The position numbers and the translations under genes were made by a program. A stretch of DNA of 64,000 nucleotides from Anas platyrhynchos. Taxonomy: Eukaryota; Chordata; Aves; Anseriformes; Anatidae. Of the stretch, positions 30,644-44,400 are shown one piece after another. Below the pieces are notes generated by a model. The model was not told where the DNA came from, did no database searches, and worked only from the letters and a program-made list of their open reading frames with translations. Every line of letters starts with the position of its first letter. Within the stretch, counting starts at the first letter, position 1. Location: assembly GCF_047663525.1 (NCBI RefSeq), contig NC_092587.1, positions 199,710,501 to 199,774,500 on the forward strand, given 5' to 3'.

Positions 30644-31560
30644 CTCAGGACACACAGGAGGGAGGCAGCGACGGCGGCGCTGGGCCTCGCCCCCCCGCCG
30701 ACCCTCCTGAGGTAAAAAGCCTTAAAAATGACGAAATACCGAGGCAGCTCACTCTGGAAGGCGGCTCCTTGCAGTTTCCCGTCCCAGCTTCCTCCACAAG
30801 CCCCCAAAAAAACCCCACACCGCGCTCTGAGGCGTCCCGGGGCCGCGGCCCGCCTGCCCGCCTCCCTCTCACCGAGCCGCTCCGCCTCAGGGCCCCGGCC
30901 GCCTACAATATGGCCGCCGCCACGCCCGGCTCCGTACAATATGGCTGCTCCCAGCCGCCGTACAACATGGCTCCTCCCACCCCTCACCGCACGGCTCCTC
31001 CCATCTCCAGCCTTCCCCCTTGTGGGCGCCGCCATCTTGCTTCAGAGGTTTCAGAGAACGTCTCTGATTGGGCGCCCCGCCCGGGCGGCGCAGCACGGCG
31101 TCTTCCCATTGGCTGCTCGGGCGGCGGGCGAGGGCCGGCTGCCCGTTGCTAGGGGCGGCGGATGGCGGCGGATGGCGGCGGCGGCTCCTCCATGGAGACG
31201 GGGCTGAGCGGGGAGCCTGCAGCCGGCGGCCCAGACGCGGGGACTCCCCCTAGCGGAGCGAGGAGCCCTCCATGGGGGGAAGCCCAGCCCTCGGGGTAAC
31301 CCGCTGACCCTCTCCCCTCACGCCCCGCGGCCCCATTCCCCTCAGGGCCCGCGCTCCCGTTCCCCTCAGGCCCTGGGCCCCGTTCCCCTCAGGGCTCCCG
31401 GCCCCGTTCCCCTCAGACCCGTCACCCCTCTGCGGCCCGACCCCTGCCTTTGCCCTTTCCCTCCTCTTGCCTTGTCGCCCCCTTTTCCTCCTTTGTGTCT
31501 GTCTGTAACCCCGGCTGCATCCTCCCTCCTCCCCAGCTCCGTCCTCATCCCGAGGAAAAT
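30640..31560. promoter_or_regulatory. Bidirectional CpG-island promoter, TMEM126 / DLG2
   Basis: CpG-dense block between divergent genes. It contains three TACAAYATGGC motifs starting at 30904, 30935 and 30961, a GCCGCCATCTTGC at 31028-31040 and two GGATGGCGGC units at 31160-31180. All resemble YY1 sites (core ATGG, extended AANATGGCGGC). Two ATTGG sequences (inverted CCAAT boxes, about 31068 and 31108) and GC boxes are also present. No TATA box is evident. This is the architecture of a housekeeping divergent promoter. Confidence 0.75.
30644..30900 (-). other. TMEM126A: TMEM126 non-coding exon 1 (approximate 5' end)
   Basis: GC-rich leader on the minus strand ending in CCTGAG|GTGAAA, a good donor. 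It precedes the coding exon at 29713-29837. The upstream limit is a guess from the CpG island. Confidence 0.5.
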
Positions 31561-33021
31561 GGTCCTTTTCCTTAAATCTAGCCCAGCTCCCCCGGTTCTG
31601 CATCCCACCCCAGTTCTGCATCCCACCCCAATTCTCCTCAGGGCAAGCCAGCCCCCTCTGCGCCGTCCCACTCCAAAAAGCACCAGGGAGTCCCCTTTTG
31701 GGGCTAGAGAAGAAAAGTGCGGGGGGGGGGGGGGGAAGCTGAGACAGATTTCAGTTGTGAACATTAAAGAGCAAAACACAGCCCCCCCCTCCTTCACCAA
31801 TTCAGTTCCAGTCTCCTAAAGAAGCTGATGCAAAGCAAAGCCCTGTCACATGCATCACAGCTCCTCGTGCGGGGAAGGGAAGCATTTGGAGCTTATCCAC
31901 CTTTTTCATAGTATTTTTTTTTTCCTAATGAGCTAGATGAGGAAAATCTATCCCTTTTCTGTTTCTCTCTTTTTGTTTTTCAGAAAAAGGGGGAGAGAGA
32001 GAGCTCATGTTGAAGCCAACCAGCTGCACTTCTGAGTGGGAAACTCTGGACTGATCTCATGGCTTGCTTTTTGTTTCAGTAATCCTTCATTATCTCTGAA
32101 AATGAACCATTTGTGAAGCTCTTCTCCTAACTCTCCTTATCCCTCTCTGACGAGGTGGCTGCTTTGCAAAGGAAGAAATGGCATGAAATAAATGACTCCA
32201 CTAGAAAGCAATCTGCTTTGCCAAAGTGCCCAGTGAGCAGCACTGTCACTTTAATAATTCCAGGTCAAGGGATTGCTTTCCTCCTTTTCAATCCTCTCTT
32301 TTAATACATGGGAGGATCAGAGGGACATTAAAGACCGTAAGGCTGGGTGGCTTGCAGATAATAAAAATGAAAGTGACTGGCCAGTGATTTCTGGTGGGTG
32401 AGAGGGTGATATTTGAAGGCTGTTGTCTGGTGAGGAAAAAGGGACCTTTTCAGTCTGCTGTGTAATCAATGCATAGCTAGCAAAATTCATTCAAGAAGTG
32501 AACGAAGTTTAAAGAGTCACTTTGGATTTTTTTTTTTTTTTGTCTTCCTCCTTCTTTGGATTATTTGGGAGTTTTTGTCCTGCAAATAACGTGGTTTTGA
32601 GCATGTACAGGTGGAGTACTGAGACAGCTGCCTAGAGATGGACTGTGCCTTAATTATATTACATAAAATCTTTTAATTTTCAAACTTTGCTGCCAGAAGA
32701 GGAGTTGTAATAGGGTTTTGTATTGCCAAGGAGCATTTTCTCTTGTATTTTTATAGATTCAAATATATTTTAAAGAAATTGAAAGCATCTCTTAAATCAA
32801 AAAGCTTCTTTTTTTCCCCCTTTTTTTCTTATTTATGGGAAGCATCGGAAATCCAATACAAGAAAACAGCAAGTCCTGATGGAAATGAAGATTGAAGCTG
32901 CATTTCCTAACTGAACTGTAGAAGTGTTTTGCAATAGATAGCCAGATCCTGACCTCGCAGTGCTCCAGTAGTCCATCATTAATACCTAAATAAGTGCTTG
33001 CAACCAGAAGTAGGAAGAAGA
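31162..33021 (+). other. DLG2: DLG2 5' leader region
   Basis: Probably holds the untranslated first exon(s) of DLG2. A GC-rich frame from ATG 31162 (MAADGGGGSSMETGLSGEPA) ends at TAA 31297 across a possible donor CTCGGG|GTAACC. A good acceptor (TTTTTGTTTTTCAG) ends at 31983, after which roughly 1 kb continues without an evident donor to the DLG2 initiator codon. Several upstream ATGs with short frames are present. Exon limits are inference. Confidence 0.4.
31721..31735. repeat. G15 homopolymer
   Basis: Fifteen consecutive G in the DLG2 5' region. Prone to sequencing and replication slippage. Confidence 0.9.
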
Positions 33022-33040
33022 ATGCCAGTCAAGAAGAAAG
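33022..33040 (+). CDS. DLG2: DLG2 initiator exon
   Basis: ATG and five further codons plus one base (MPVKKK, G). Donor AAAG|GTGGGC is weaker than average. Too short to be detected as an ORF. Confidence 0.85.
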
Positions 33041-36000
33041 GTGGGCAATGAAGCTTCATATCTCATTTTGCATCTCCATGTTGTTAGATTGTTGATTTCT
33101 AGTGCTTCTAATGTGAAATTAAAAGTGTTCTAATGGGAGATTGAAATTGTTTTTGTTCTGCGCTGAAAATGGGAGAAAAATCGGTGCACTCACGGTAGTA
33201 ATTGTTAAAAGTATTTTTATGGCATGTTTTAAGATCTGCCTTTGTCAAATTTGGCCTTAAATATTTATTTTGTAAGGATCAGCCATCAGAGATCTTGAAC
33301 AGACACCAAGAGCTTGGCATTTAATGCTGTGAGAAGCCTGTCTTACAAACACTAATGAATTTTAAAATCATGGCTTTGGGCTATTTTCTATTCTTTACCT
33401 GTTTGGTGGATAAATATCAGCCAGCAGTAGCGGCGTAAACAAATAGCAAAGTTTCAAGGGTAATTTTAAATAAAAGTTCCAAGAGTTGTGTTTTGAAGGT
33501 GATTTGAACGTGTTTTTTAAAATGCACTTTAATTAAGTTTGATTTCCGTGCCGTAATACAGTATGAAAGTAGTACATTTATGAGTGTAATCTGGCAGCAT
33601 TTAAGAAACGATGACCAGCCTCATGTTCTGCCCCTTCTGCCATAAAGTTTGTGATTACAGCAAGTATAGAAGCAGCTTTGGAAAATGTGGTTGCCAGCGT
33701 TCAGGCAAGAATTGGGAAATATTGGGGAAAATTCTTACCCTGAAAACACTTGTAGACCTTGGGTTATTTCTGGTAAACATGGCACGTATTTAAAGTTTCA
33801 TAAAATGCTAATAGAATAAATGGTAAGTGAACCTTGTCTATTCAGCTCATCTCTCCAGATGTCCTAGGATTTGACACATCCCTGGGTCTGATACCAAAAC
33901 ATGGGGGAAGGAACAAAAAGTGAATGTTTGACCACACAAATGGAGATACAGTCAGTGTGACTTTTCATTCTTTTCCTGGTAGGCAATATCCCTTTGGTGT
34001 TGGTTATGAGTTACCATTTACTGTGTAAATACTAATAATAAAACCACACAGATTGCTAGGAGTGCTTTAAAACCAAAAACAACAAATGGGATTTGGTGAT
34101 TGTATTTTGGCAGATGACAAAGTCGAGACAACATTTCAAACCTGAAAGGTTTTAATGAATCGGAAGGAAAATTAAGGCAGTCTTTTTATAACTGTTAACT
34201 CTGAATTAGGTGATTGACACTAAGGGTGTTGCTGTGCGGGATGTTTGGCTGTGTTTCAGGTTCAGAATACTTGCAGGATTTGGGGGGGTGAAATCTTACG
34301 GGGTCCTTTGTGCAGGAAGTTAGATGGGCAATCACAGCGGTCCCTTCTGGCCTTAAAAATCGGTGGAGTTCCTGTTTGTTTCCAGACAGTCTAGTTCTGT
34401 CTTAATGTATGTCAGGGCTTTAATTTCTCCTTCTATTTTGCCAAATTTTAAATATAATCTCAAGAGACCCAAATATCCTCCTTGAAATACTTTAAATTAT
34501 CCCATCAGTCAGTGTGCTGAAGTTGCCAGTGTGAATGTATTTGTGTATTAAGAAGATACTGCTAAAAATGTATTTAAGCACATGAATTGCAGGCTTAAAA
34601 ATGTTAGCGAATCAGCAACTTTATTATTATTTTGGATGGCTTAATTTGTCTACTCCATGCAAGAGACTCCAACTTTCTGAATGTAATTAAAAGCTTGCTG
34701 ACAACTTGAAACACACTATCAGTTAAAAAAAATAATAATCTGCTTTTGTTGTAAGTAATCCATTATATTCCAGTGACCAACAGAGACTGATGGTTTTTTT
34801 CCCTGTGGGTTTTGTCTTTTTTTTTTTTTTTTCCTGTTTGTTTGCTTTATGTTTGTGGCAGCACTTTGTGTCTAACTGGGGAATGATTCTGCTGATGATT
34901 TGTTTTCACTTTCTGGTCTTATGTACTTGGGAGTTTGGGAGTTCGTGTCTTCCGTCCTCCCCACCCGTGCCATCTGTGGAAATCTTGGTGGGGTGCTTGC
35001 TTCTGGGCTGTACAAAATGGTGCGTTTCAATGGCATCTATAAAAACAGGATTATCCCTCTCCATTTCAGCTCTTCTGTACATGTTGCTCTTTTGGATTTG
35101 ATCAAAATATTCTCCTAACTCAGTACTGAGACTATTATTTTTTAAATATCCCGGTATTTATCCCTGGAAGGTGTTACCAAACTCTGCATTCCTTGGCATT
35201 GACGAGTGGTGGGTCCTGCTAAAGGACAGTGAATGTGTTTTGAGGATTCAGTTTTGAAAGAGCTCTCACATCCAGCACTGGTCTACAGATTACACGTGGC
35301 TTTGGACATAATTTGCACTCCTCCTTAATGCTTAATTCAGTGTCTGCCATCTTGCTTTTAAAAGTCTAGGCCTGTTTAGGCAGGAAAAATAGTTTAATAG
35401 TAAAAAACATATAACTTAAAGGGAGCACCAGTTCTTTATGGATGTGGAGAAAAAGGTGTGCTACTGGTTCTGATCGTGTTTGTGTTGGTATGCCAGGCCT
35501 TTGGCTGATGTGTTAGGGTGACATGATTTTCTTTTCTCAGTTTTTTGGGGAGGGAAATAAGGCTCCACATTCCCAAGAATATGAACAGAGTTGGCACACT
35601 TGCTGTCAGTCTCAAAAAAAAGAGGAAAAAGAGGAATAAAATAAGGCTGGAAAGGGAGAGGGAGGTACCCAGCAGGTGCTGAATGGACTCCGTTTAGATA
35701 AGGGATGAGACACTGTGTGGGTACTTTTGCTGCTGTTACATGATGAAACAAACAGCTGTTCTCTTTGGCTTTTGGTTGCTCACCTTTCACTTACTGTAAG
35801 TACACTAAATTTTATATCAAACTAGGCATTTGAGTTTATCTGCAACATTACTTGTTGGACAGTGCCATTTGGAGACAATATGGGATGCACAAGTTTGAGA
35901 ATTAAATAAATTCATTATTTTCTCTTAATTTATGCTTTACTTTCACAATTAAACTAGGGTGCATTTGAGTACAACTATTCAGAAGAAATTTATGGGACTT

Positions 36001-39000
36001 CTTGAGGAATCTTCACTTTAAAATGAAGTTGTACTACCATACCGAAGAATCTTAGTGAGCAAAGTCAGCTTTTTGAGTATTTTTACATTTCTTTTCTCTT
36101 TTCCTCCCAGAGATAGCCCGGTTGATTTCTGTTAACAGTAAAGGACTATATTTAGATTTGTAAGTGCATTTATTTTGGATTCATGCACAAAATATTGAAG
36201 AGCATGAATGTTGCTGCAACTCATTCATGTCTTTCACAGTGACAGAAAAATGAATTAGATCCATGCTCCTCTGTGCTAGAGACCAGATCCCAGATTTGAG
36301 CCCTGCTTGCGATCCACACAGCTGTGGCAGGAGCCCCCACATCTGGATGCCTGGCTGCACGAGTGCTAACCCTGCCAACACCTTTACACTTCTGGCTGTG
36401 TCTAGGCGGTAGGAGATGCTTAAATAGTGATGTTTATACTGCCCTCACCCCATTTTTCATCTCTGAGACTGAAAGGAACCGTATCTTGAGCCAGATCCAC
36501 CCCGTGGGCTGCCATTAATATCTTGACTCCCTCTGCATTGTAGTCACTTTATGAAGGTGTGCTGGTTCTGTTTTACATAGGGATATATATTTTTTTTTAT
36601 CATGCCTCTTATATAAAGAAACACTTTCATGGACATCTTTTATTAAACCAATCAACAAGAAGAATTAAAAAGCATTGATCTGATCCCACATGGACTATGC
36701 CATTTAGGAGAATGTGACAGCTACACTCGAGGAAATGCTAAATTATGCAGTGGTAATACAAATTTTATGTGGCTGGTTTGTTGAAAGGAAGGCATCTAAA
36801 ACAATTGGGCAGGAATTCTAAAAGCAAAGTTTATAGAGAGCCAGACTAAGTTAGCTCCTGTTAATGCACTGGAGTTCTTTGTGCTCTGAACTTCTTTTTA
36901 AATCACAAAATTTAAATTTAGGGCTGTAACTTTTGGTGCTCAGAAATGTTGGTGAATGTAGTTGCAGGCTCCTGACAGCCTACTAAGCAGGAAATCCAGT
37001 AGGTATTGAAGTAGATTTGTGTTTCCCTTTTCATTCTCATAAGTATTACAAGCTTTTTGTCATTTCAGTTGCTGAATAAATGTTCTCAAATAAGTACACG
37101 GCTAAAAGGCCACGTTTTTCACTCCAAGTTCTGTCAAACTACCTCACAGTTTGTACAGAGAATTGACAGGGAGCAGTGCAAAGTTGTAAGTTAGGTTTAC
37201 AGATTACAAAAAGCACAATTTTTGTTTCCCAAGAATTGAACAAGTGGCAGAAAATCACTGTCTAAACTTTCCCAACTTCCACCACAGAGCCATGACTGAA
37301 GGATGTAGCTGCTTCCCTGGCAGTAATCTTTTTCCAGCCACAGGCTGTTCCCTCTGTGAGAAGCAGCGAGACATTTTGCACACAAAAGGACTGTAGGAGC
37401 AGACCTAATATAGATCAAGTCTTTGTTAAATAAAAGCAGGCTGCAAAGTTAAGATGCCTCTGGATTGGAAGTGGTGAATTTTATGGTCTTGAATTCTACT
37501 ACCATCATTCTCCTGTTTGTCAGATTTTCTTACACAGATCCAGCCCATTTTAGTTGCCTCACTTGCACAGGGTGCCCACCGTGTTACCCCAGGGGGCTGC
37601 TTTGGTCAGCAGAGAGACTTTTAACTCCAGAGAGGGCATTTTGACCCACCTGAGGTCTAAATTGTCTTCTTGGCACTTGTCCTCCTGTCTCCCCACTGGC
37701 AGCAGAGGGAACACAGGGTAGCCACACTCAGGTGAGGGATATCTCAGCCTCTCTTTTAACATGTAGTGGGAAGAAAACATCTTGCCTGAGATCTTTATGA
37801 GAGCTGACGTGTGTTCCCTGAGTGCTATAAATTAACCCTATTTGTTATTTTTGTCAGGAAAAAGTGTTACAAATTGTTGTACTGTTAGTCACTAGAATTG
37901 GAAACAGCCATGCTGTGATAGAGACAAGAGGCAGCTGTGCATCCTCTCCTCCCATTCCTGTTAAACACATATTGCACTCAGTGGAAGCAATGGAATCTTG
38001 CCTGATAAGCATTATTTTTTCCCCTTCTCAGCCTCCCTTCTTTCCTTCTGAATTTGTTCCAGATGGCCAAGTTAGATGTCAGAGGGTGACCATGGAGAAA
38101 AAGCTGAATTTGTAACTGGTAGCCCACTGTGCTAAAAGGTGATTTTGCAGCCCCTGCTTTAGCATTTTTCTGAAAATTGCTGAAACTCTCATTTTGAGAA
38201 TTACTGCTTTACTCAGTTTTGCTTATTTTGATCAGTTCCCATCAGGTTCTTGCTTCTTACAAGTATTTAAGGTCTATTTCACTATGGTATTTTGTATTTA
38301 CCAAGGATTTAGTGCCAAACAATATCCTTATAAAAATAAAGATCACGTTTTCTCTTGCTGTTTTCATCCCAGAAATAGCCAGTGGGGCTCCTTTGGCCTG
38401 GTGGGTGGTGACGGTAGTAACAAACACACAAAATACGTGAACAAACCGTTTGCTTTTTAATGGCTGCTTTTCAAAGGAGCTTTTGGTGGCATAAAACTTT
38501 CTTCGCCAAGATGATTTAGTGTAAGTGTCCTTAAGTCTGTCTTCACTTTGGGGAAGAAGAGGTAAATGCTTCCTTCAAACCACATTTGTCAGAAAGGTGA
38601 GTGAAGGTGAGTCATTCTCTCCTTCCTTCTAGGAAGGAGAGAATCTGGGCAATTTAGGGTTCTACAAACAAACCAACATTTTGTGCTTCACACTCCTTTC
38701 TCTCCTAGCTGTATGGCATATGTCGCTACCCTGCAGAGGAGTAATTCGTCACCTTCCAGTTCAGTCCTAGGTGTTGTGCTCTCCAGCAACACCATCTTGG
38801 GGACAAATGCCTGCTGAGCTGTGCTTTTAATAAAACAAACCTACTGCAAATAAACCTCAAACCAAACTTTGCAGGTATATAGATTCAATTGTTTAACATC
38901 CAAAATGTAGAATTATTTTTTTTTTTGTTTGTTTGTTTTTTGTTTATCAACTGAGAGACTCCAGCCTAATACAAAGGACCTTAAATGAAAAAATCCAAAG

Positions 39001-41438
39001 TGGCTCTGGGAAAATGTAACATCATAATGCGTGTTTTGGTAACAAATAAAGAAGACTTGATCTCATTCAATTTCTTATTTTTATTTATTTATTTATTGCA
39101 TCTCCAGAAAGATGTCAGTGGTACGGGATTAGATCTGAATTTTCGTAATTCCACATTGTTTTCTTTCATGCGAAACAATGCTCATTTTGTATGAGTTTGG
39201 AAGTTATTTATTCCAGAACAGATGCCTTTTTGTTAAACGCCTGCCACGTTCCAATTTTCACATTTATGTTATTTTTGAATTTGAATCTTCTTTTAAAGCA
39301 AAGACATGCAGAACAGCTCTAATAAGTGTATAACTCCTGGTTTTTACTTTTACAACTATCCACCAAGTTCCCCTAGCGTTGTGTATGGCATACAGCTAGA
39401 ATTGTACAGCTAGATTTTTGTGCATGATGCAGCTGCTCTTCAAAGCAGGGCTCTTTCATATTTTTGTGACTGCTAAGCTCTGTCAAGTTGCCTTTATTCT
39501 GCTGCGTAAACAAGAGGTTTTCATTTGGTGCTACATCATTTTGGGGGCGAGTGGCTTCATTTTCATTCTGTCTTCCTATTTGCATTGCAGATTTTTACAC
39601 CTAGATTTTAACATTGTGACACTTGAAAGGCAGAAACAAGAAGTTCAGGTGAAGCTAATTACACTTGCAGGCTTTCTCTCATTCTAGAAGGGGCTTCAGG
39701 GATCCAGAATCAGCTTGTGTATCTGAGACACAATCCGTGAAGCCAGGACAAGAAATGTGAGAAAAAGTCACTAACAAACAGTCCCCTCTTTACCTTCAAT
39801 GTGGCTGGGGAAAAAAAGAGCTCTCTAGGAAAAAGGATTGGCCCCTGTGGGATTAATAGCTGATATCAGCAGTTGCTAAACCCTTCTGCGATCCCTAAAA
39901 AAAGTGATCTAGTGGGAAGAAAGCAGGTCCCACAATGAGCCGCTGGTAAGGGACAAGGGGATCTTTTTCTTTATTACAGTAAAGTAATACATAAGACAGA
40001 TTATACACTATTAAGGTTTTTGTTTTGTTATTTGTTTGTTTTTGAGAGTTAATAGTATTTACAGGAAGAGGTGAGTAGAGGAAGGATACCTGTGGGATTG
40101 CAGGGGTCTTATATCCCCACCATCCCATCTGGGCTGGGGGGCACCAGGGACGCGGCTTTGGTTGCAGGATGCTTTCTGCTAAGTGCTGGAGAAAAGTTTC
40201 CTCTGGTTTTATGCTGTGCCAGGCGCTAACTGGTCTTTATATAGTTATCCTGTTCCTCGGGTAAGTACATTTAGTCAAGTTTTAAGGAATATATTTAAAA
40301 CTCATAAAAAAAAAAAAAGGCAAAGTAAAGGTAGCGTTTTAACAGAACAGATGTACGGTTACGTGCTGTAAAACCAAGCGTGAAGACATTCAGACAACAA
40401 ATTGACATTGCAGCTAATTATCATGGAAAATGGAATTTTTTCATAAAGACCCAGTTTTCTTTATAGTAAATTGGACAAAAAGTCTGAGTCCTAGCAAACC
40501 TGCCAAAAAAAGGAACCCAAGTGTTCTTTTCTGATCATTGTTTCCCTGGCCATTTGTGTGTGCATGTTGTAAAGCTGACAGTACTTCTGCTCGGCTTCAT
40601 CCACCAGTCTGCTTTGTGGCATTCACAGGTCCTCATCCAGGCTTTGGAGACTGTTTTAAGATAAATTTAATTCCGGAAGAGGGAATAAGAGGCTTTGGAA
40701 ATGTAAACCATGTACAAAAGTCCTAGGGGTTGGAACTGAGCACACAACGTTGCCTTGTCCTGTAAAACTTACGGTTGCACTTGCACAGCAGTTCTTCTCA
40801 CAGATTATCTGCCCTGTTTCTGGTCTGCTAACAGCATCAAGGTCTGGAACAGCAGTGCTTCACAGCTGAACTGCTCCTAAATCTCTGTTTTGCAGGAAGG
40901 CAGCCCGTGCGGGGAATTCACAAAGGCTGCGGTTGATCCGGGAGGGAACGCTTCCTTTTGCAGTTAGCGGAGAGCACAGGGTTTTCTTAGTGGGGTGACT
41001 CAGTGAAACCTTAACTTTCATTCCTTGAATGAAAAACCTTAAATTTAATTCCTTGAAAGAGTCACTGACTCAAGTTTAATCTCTGTAGGCCCTGTGGCAG
41101 TAATCACTTTGACTTAAATGTTTAATCTCTCCATTTCTATCCACTTGGTTTCCCTAGCAGGACAGAAGATGGGCTCACTCATTATACACGTTCTCAGGAG
41201 CAGTTATTTTTGACTCTTGTGCTTGCTTGTTGTGCGTGTTCATCACCCCTAAATATTATTTGTCACATCCGTAAGGCCTTATGTTTCCTTGGGGTCACGT
41301 AACCCATACGGGGCCTTTCCCTGAGGGCTTATTAAAGCCCTGTGTGAAGGGCCAGAGGTGCTGAGAGCTTTCTGGTTTGTACAGGGCCACACATTCCCTG
41401 TCTGCTGGTCCTCTGCTGCCACCCTTTTGAACCTCATT

Positions 41439-41485
<47 letters not shown>

Positions 41486-44400
41486 TGGCATTTTTTAGTA
41501 ATTCTCAAGGCTTTCGAAGCATTATAACCTGCATTTTTGTCTCTTTCTCTACTGTCTCAGTATACCGTTTCCTATGTTTCTTTCAAAAATTTAACTGGCT
41601 TTTCCCTCCAGGTTAGAAATTTCAGATTTTACAGGGCAGGCTCATGAAGGAGTTGTAAAGCTCAGGTCTTCCGTACACAGGAGCACTGCATGCTAACAGG
41701 ATTTATCCCTCTGTGTTTGCTGTCTTGTGTGAAGATTAAGAAAGGTGAATGAGTTGTTGGTGGCTTAGGCTTGGATCAGACCCCCCCCTTTGATCTACAA
41801 CAACTCATTTTAAAATTTGGAGTTTTACAGAGCCCAGGATCAAGTCTAGAGATTCTAAAATAAGAGGGGCAGGGAACAGGGTTTGCTCAGAGCTTTGGCT
41901 GTTCCATCAGTGATCATCTAAAGTAAGGTTTGAACCCAAAGTACAAGTAGTTTTGGAGATCCTTTTCTTTTAAAGTTATCGAAGTTCACTGAAAAAAACT
42001 TCCTTGCTCTCTTTCCTGGTGCTCTGATTACATTTCTCACCTCTATTTTGGCTGCTGCTTTTTTCCTCCCCCATTCTTCATGCTTTTTTCCAGCTTTGAT
42101 GCCCTACATTTTCCCAATTCTGGTTCTCCAAAAGCTGGAAGGAGTCTCTTGAAATAAGCTGGCATATTTTTCTTTAAAAATCACCCATGCCAAAGACTTT
42201 GCTGATCAGAAACAATTACAATCTCTTTTTGGAAAGGGAAAAGAAAACATTTTTCCATACCATTGTACCCCTAAAGTTTTGTAGTTCACCAATTCTGATG
42301 CCAATGAGAGGAAATATGAGTAAATATGCTCTTAAATTCGCCAACAAACTATCTTCTGAACAAATCTGGTGTTCCCTGAGAATCAGTGGTCACTTGAAAC
42401 TACCTTGGGCTGGTGAAGGTTGCCATTAACCAGCTGACCATGATTTCTTGCATGTGCGAGTCAGAAGTTTCCACTTGCTGCTAAGTTTGATGTCGTATTT
42501 GCTTTACTTTTCCCTCTCCAGTTTCTAAGCTGCCTTCTCTTGTAGCAGGAGTTTGATGGCTGTAGCAAACCTTCATGGATCTCATCAGAAGCTCTTGGGA
42601 GGCTTGCAGGTGTTCAAGCACAGCAGGTTTCTAAAATAATAAGGTTGGTGTTGGCCAGTATTTTGCACTGGTCCATATAGTGCTACCTTACGTAGCTTTA
42701 CTGTGGCCAGAAGGAGCGATGAAGGCTTGAAAACAGGCACATAACAAATAATTGCATCTGCCCAAATTATGTGGTGCTCCAGTCGTCTGTTTCTTGGTTT
42801 GAGGCCTCACCATTCAGCATTCTCTAGTTTGAGTCATTCTGAGGACAGAGCTCAGCGACTGGTTTTAAATATTAGGTTGGATATTAGGAAAATCTTCTTT
42901 ACCAAAAGGGTTGTTAGGCATTGGAATGGGCTGCCCAGGGAAGTGGTTGAGTCACCATCCCTGGAGGTCTTTAAAAGACGTTTAGATGTAGAGCTTAGGG
43001 ATATGGTTTAGTGGAGGACTGGTTGGTGTTAGGTTGGAGGTTGGACTCGGTGATCTTGGAGGTCTCTTCCAACCTAGAGGATTCTGTGATTCTGTGAATC
43101 AGTTTTGTCTTTCTCATATCGTTTCAACTGATCTTGTTAGTGAAATCTTTTCCAATTTAATCGGTGAAATTCATAAATATTCCTAAATTATATTCAGGCC
43201 CTGTCTATTTAGTTCATAGAAAGGATAAATGGTTTGAATAACATCCAGGAGATATTTTGGAAGACTGTTTCCTGTAGTTTCAGAGGTTCCTACAGACATC
43301 AGGCTGCCATATGCTGTGTTATCCTCTGTCCCATTTGAGGGCACAGGGTGTATCAAGGCTTTTCGAATCAACTGCTTGAAGTCTACCACAGTACACTTTC
43401 AGTGCCACAGCAAGTGCATTGAGATGAACTCAAATGGCTGGTGAGCAAAGTGCAATCCAGCTGCCCTCAGGCAAAAAAAAAAAATCCCCTTTGCTTAAGT
43501 CAATAGCTGAGCATTGGGTTTACAGAGAGAAATGAATGTACAAGGTACACCAGGCAGCTTGTTCCTCTGTAGTGATGCAGCAGTGGGGTTATTTACACCA
43601 GTATAAAGTGCTTGTAAAATAACAATGCTCTGATTTCACGGTGTTTTTGTGCTTGTCTTTGCTGGGCAGTTGTGAGGGTGTCATCACAGGCACACCAGCA
43701 GCGTGGAAGCTCCTACCTCAGTTTTGGTGTACAAAACTCCATTAAGAGTTCAGTCACCTAATTTGTCCAAAGTCTGAGCGCTCACCTGTTACACTTTCAG
43801 CGAACAATCTGATGCTCAAATTTTTCTTTGTCTTCTTCGTCGGCTTCATCTTCTCGTTCTTCTTTGTCTTCTTCATCATCTTTGTCTTCTTCTTCTTTCA
43901 TCAGATATATAACCATTGGCCCAGCAGAAGTTTCAGCCCTATAGTATGACTGCCTATTTATGAAAGTTTAAAAATCAATATACATGAAAATGTTTTTATA
44001 AAGTGTGGAGACTATTAAAGTGTGGATTAATCTCTAGTGATCTCATCCAACTCCAAGGAAAGGATTTTTCTTCTCTTCCTTTTTTTTTTTTTTCATTTTT
44101 ATATAAATCAACATTATATTGAATGGAGACTCATTCTGTAAAAGATAAATTATATATATATTAATGTGGTTACTCTTTAGATTTTTTGAGGGAGGAAACA
44201 GTTTACTAAAGAAATCTAATAAGCAAAGTTACTGATCTACAGTTTTCTGCCAGTGTCACATATCTCTCTGATTTGTTGCAGTAATCACTTATTCCCTATC
44301 AGTAACATAAACCTCAAGGATTTGTGAACTGGTTAAAAAAAAATGTAGTAATAAATTGAAAAATTATTAGCTTGGATCAATTAATACTGTCGTGGACAAG

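Noticed and set aside
31250..31819. Open frames of 115-144 codons near the DLG2 CpG island
   Set aside because: GC-rich low-complexity sequence with imperfect repeats of CCCCGTTCCCCTCAGG; no recognisable protein and no splice support.
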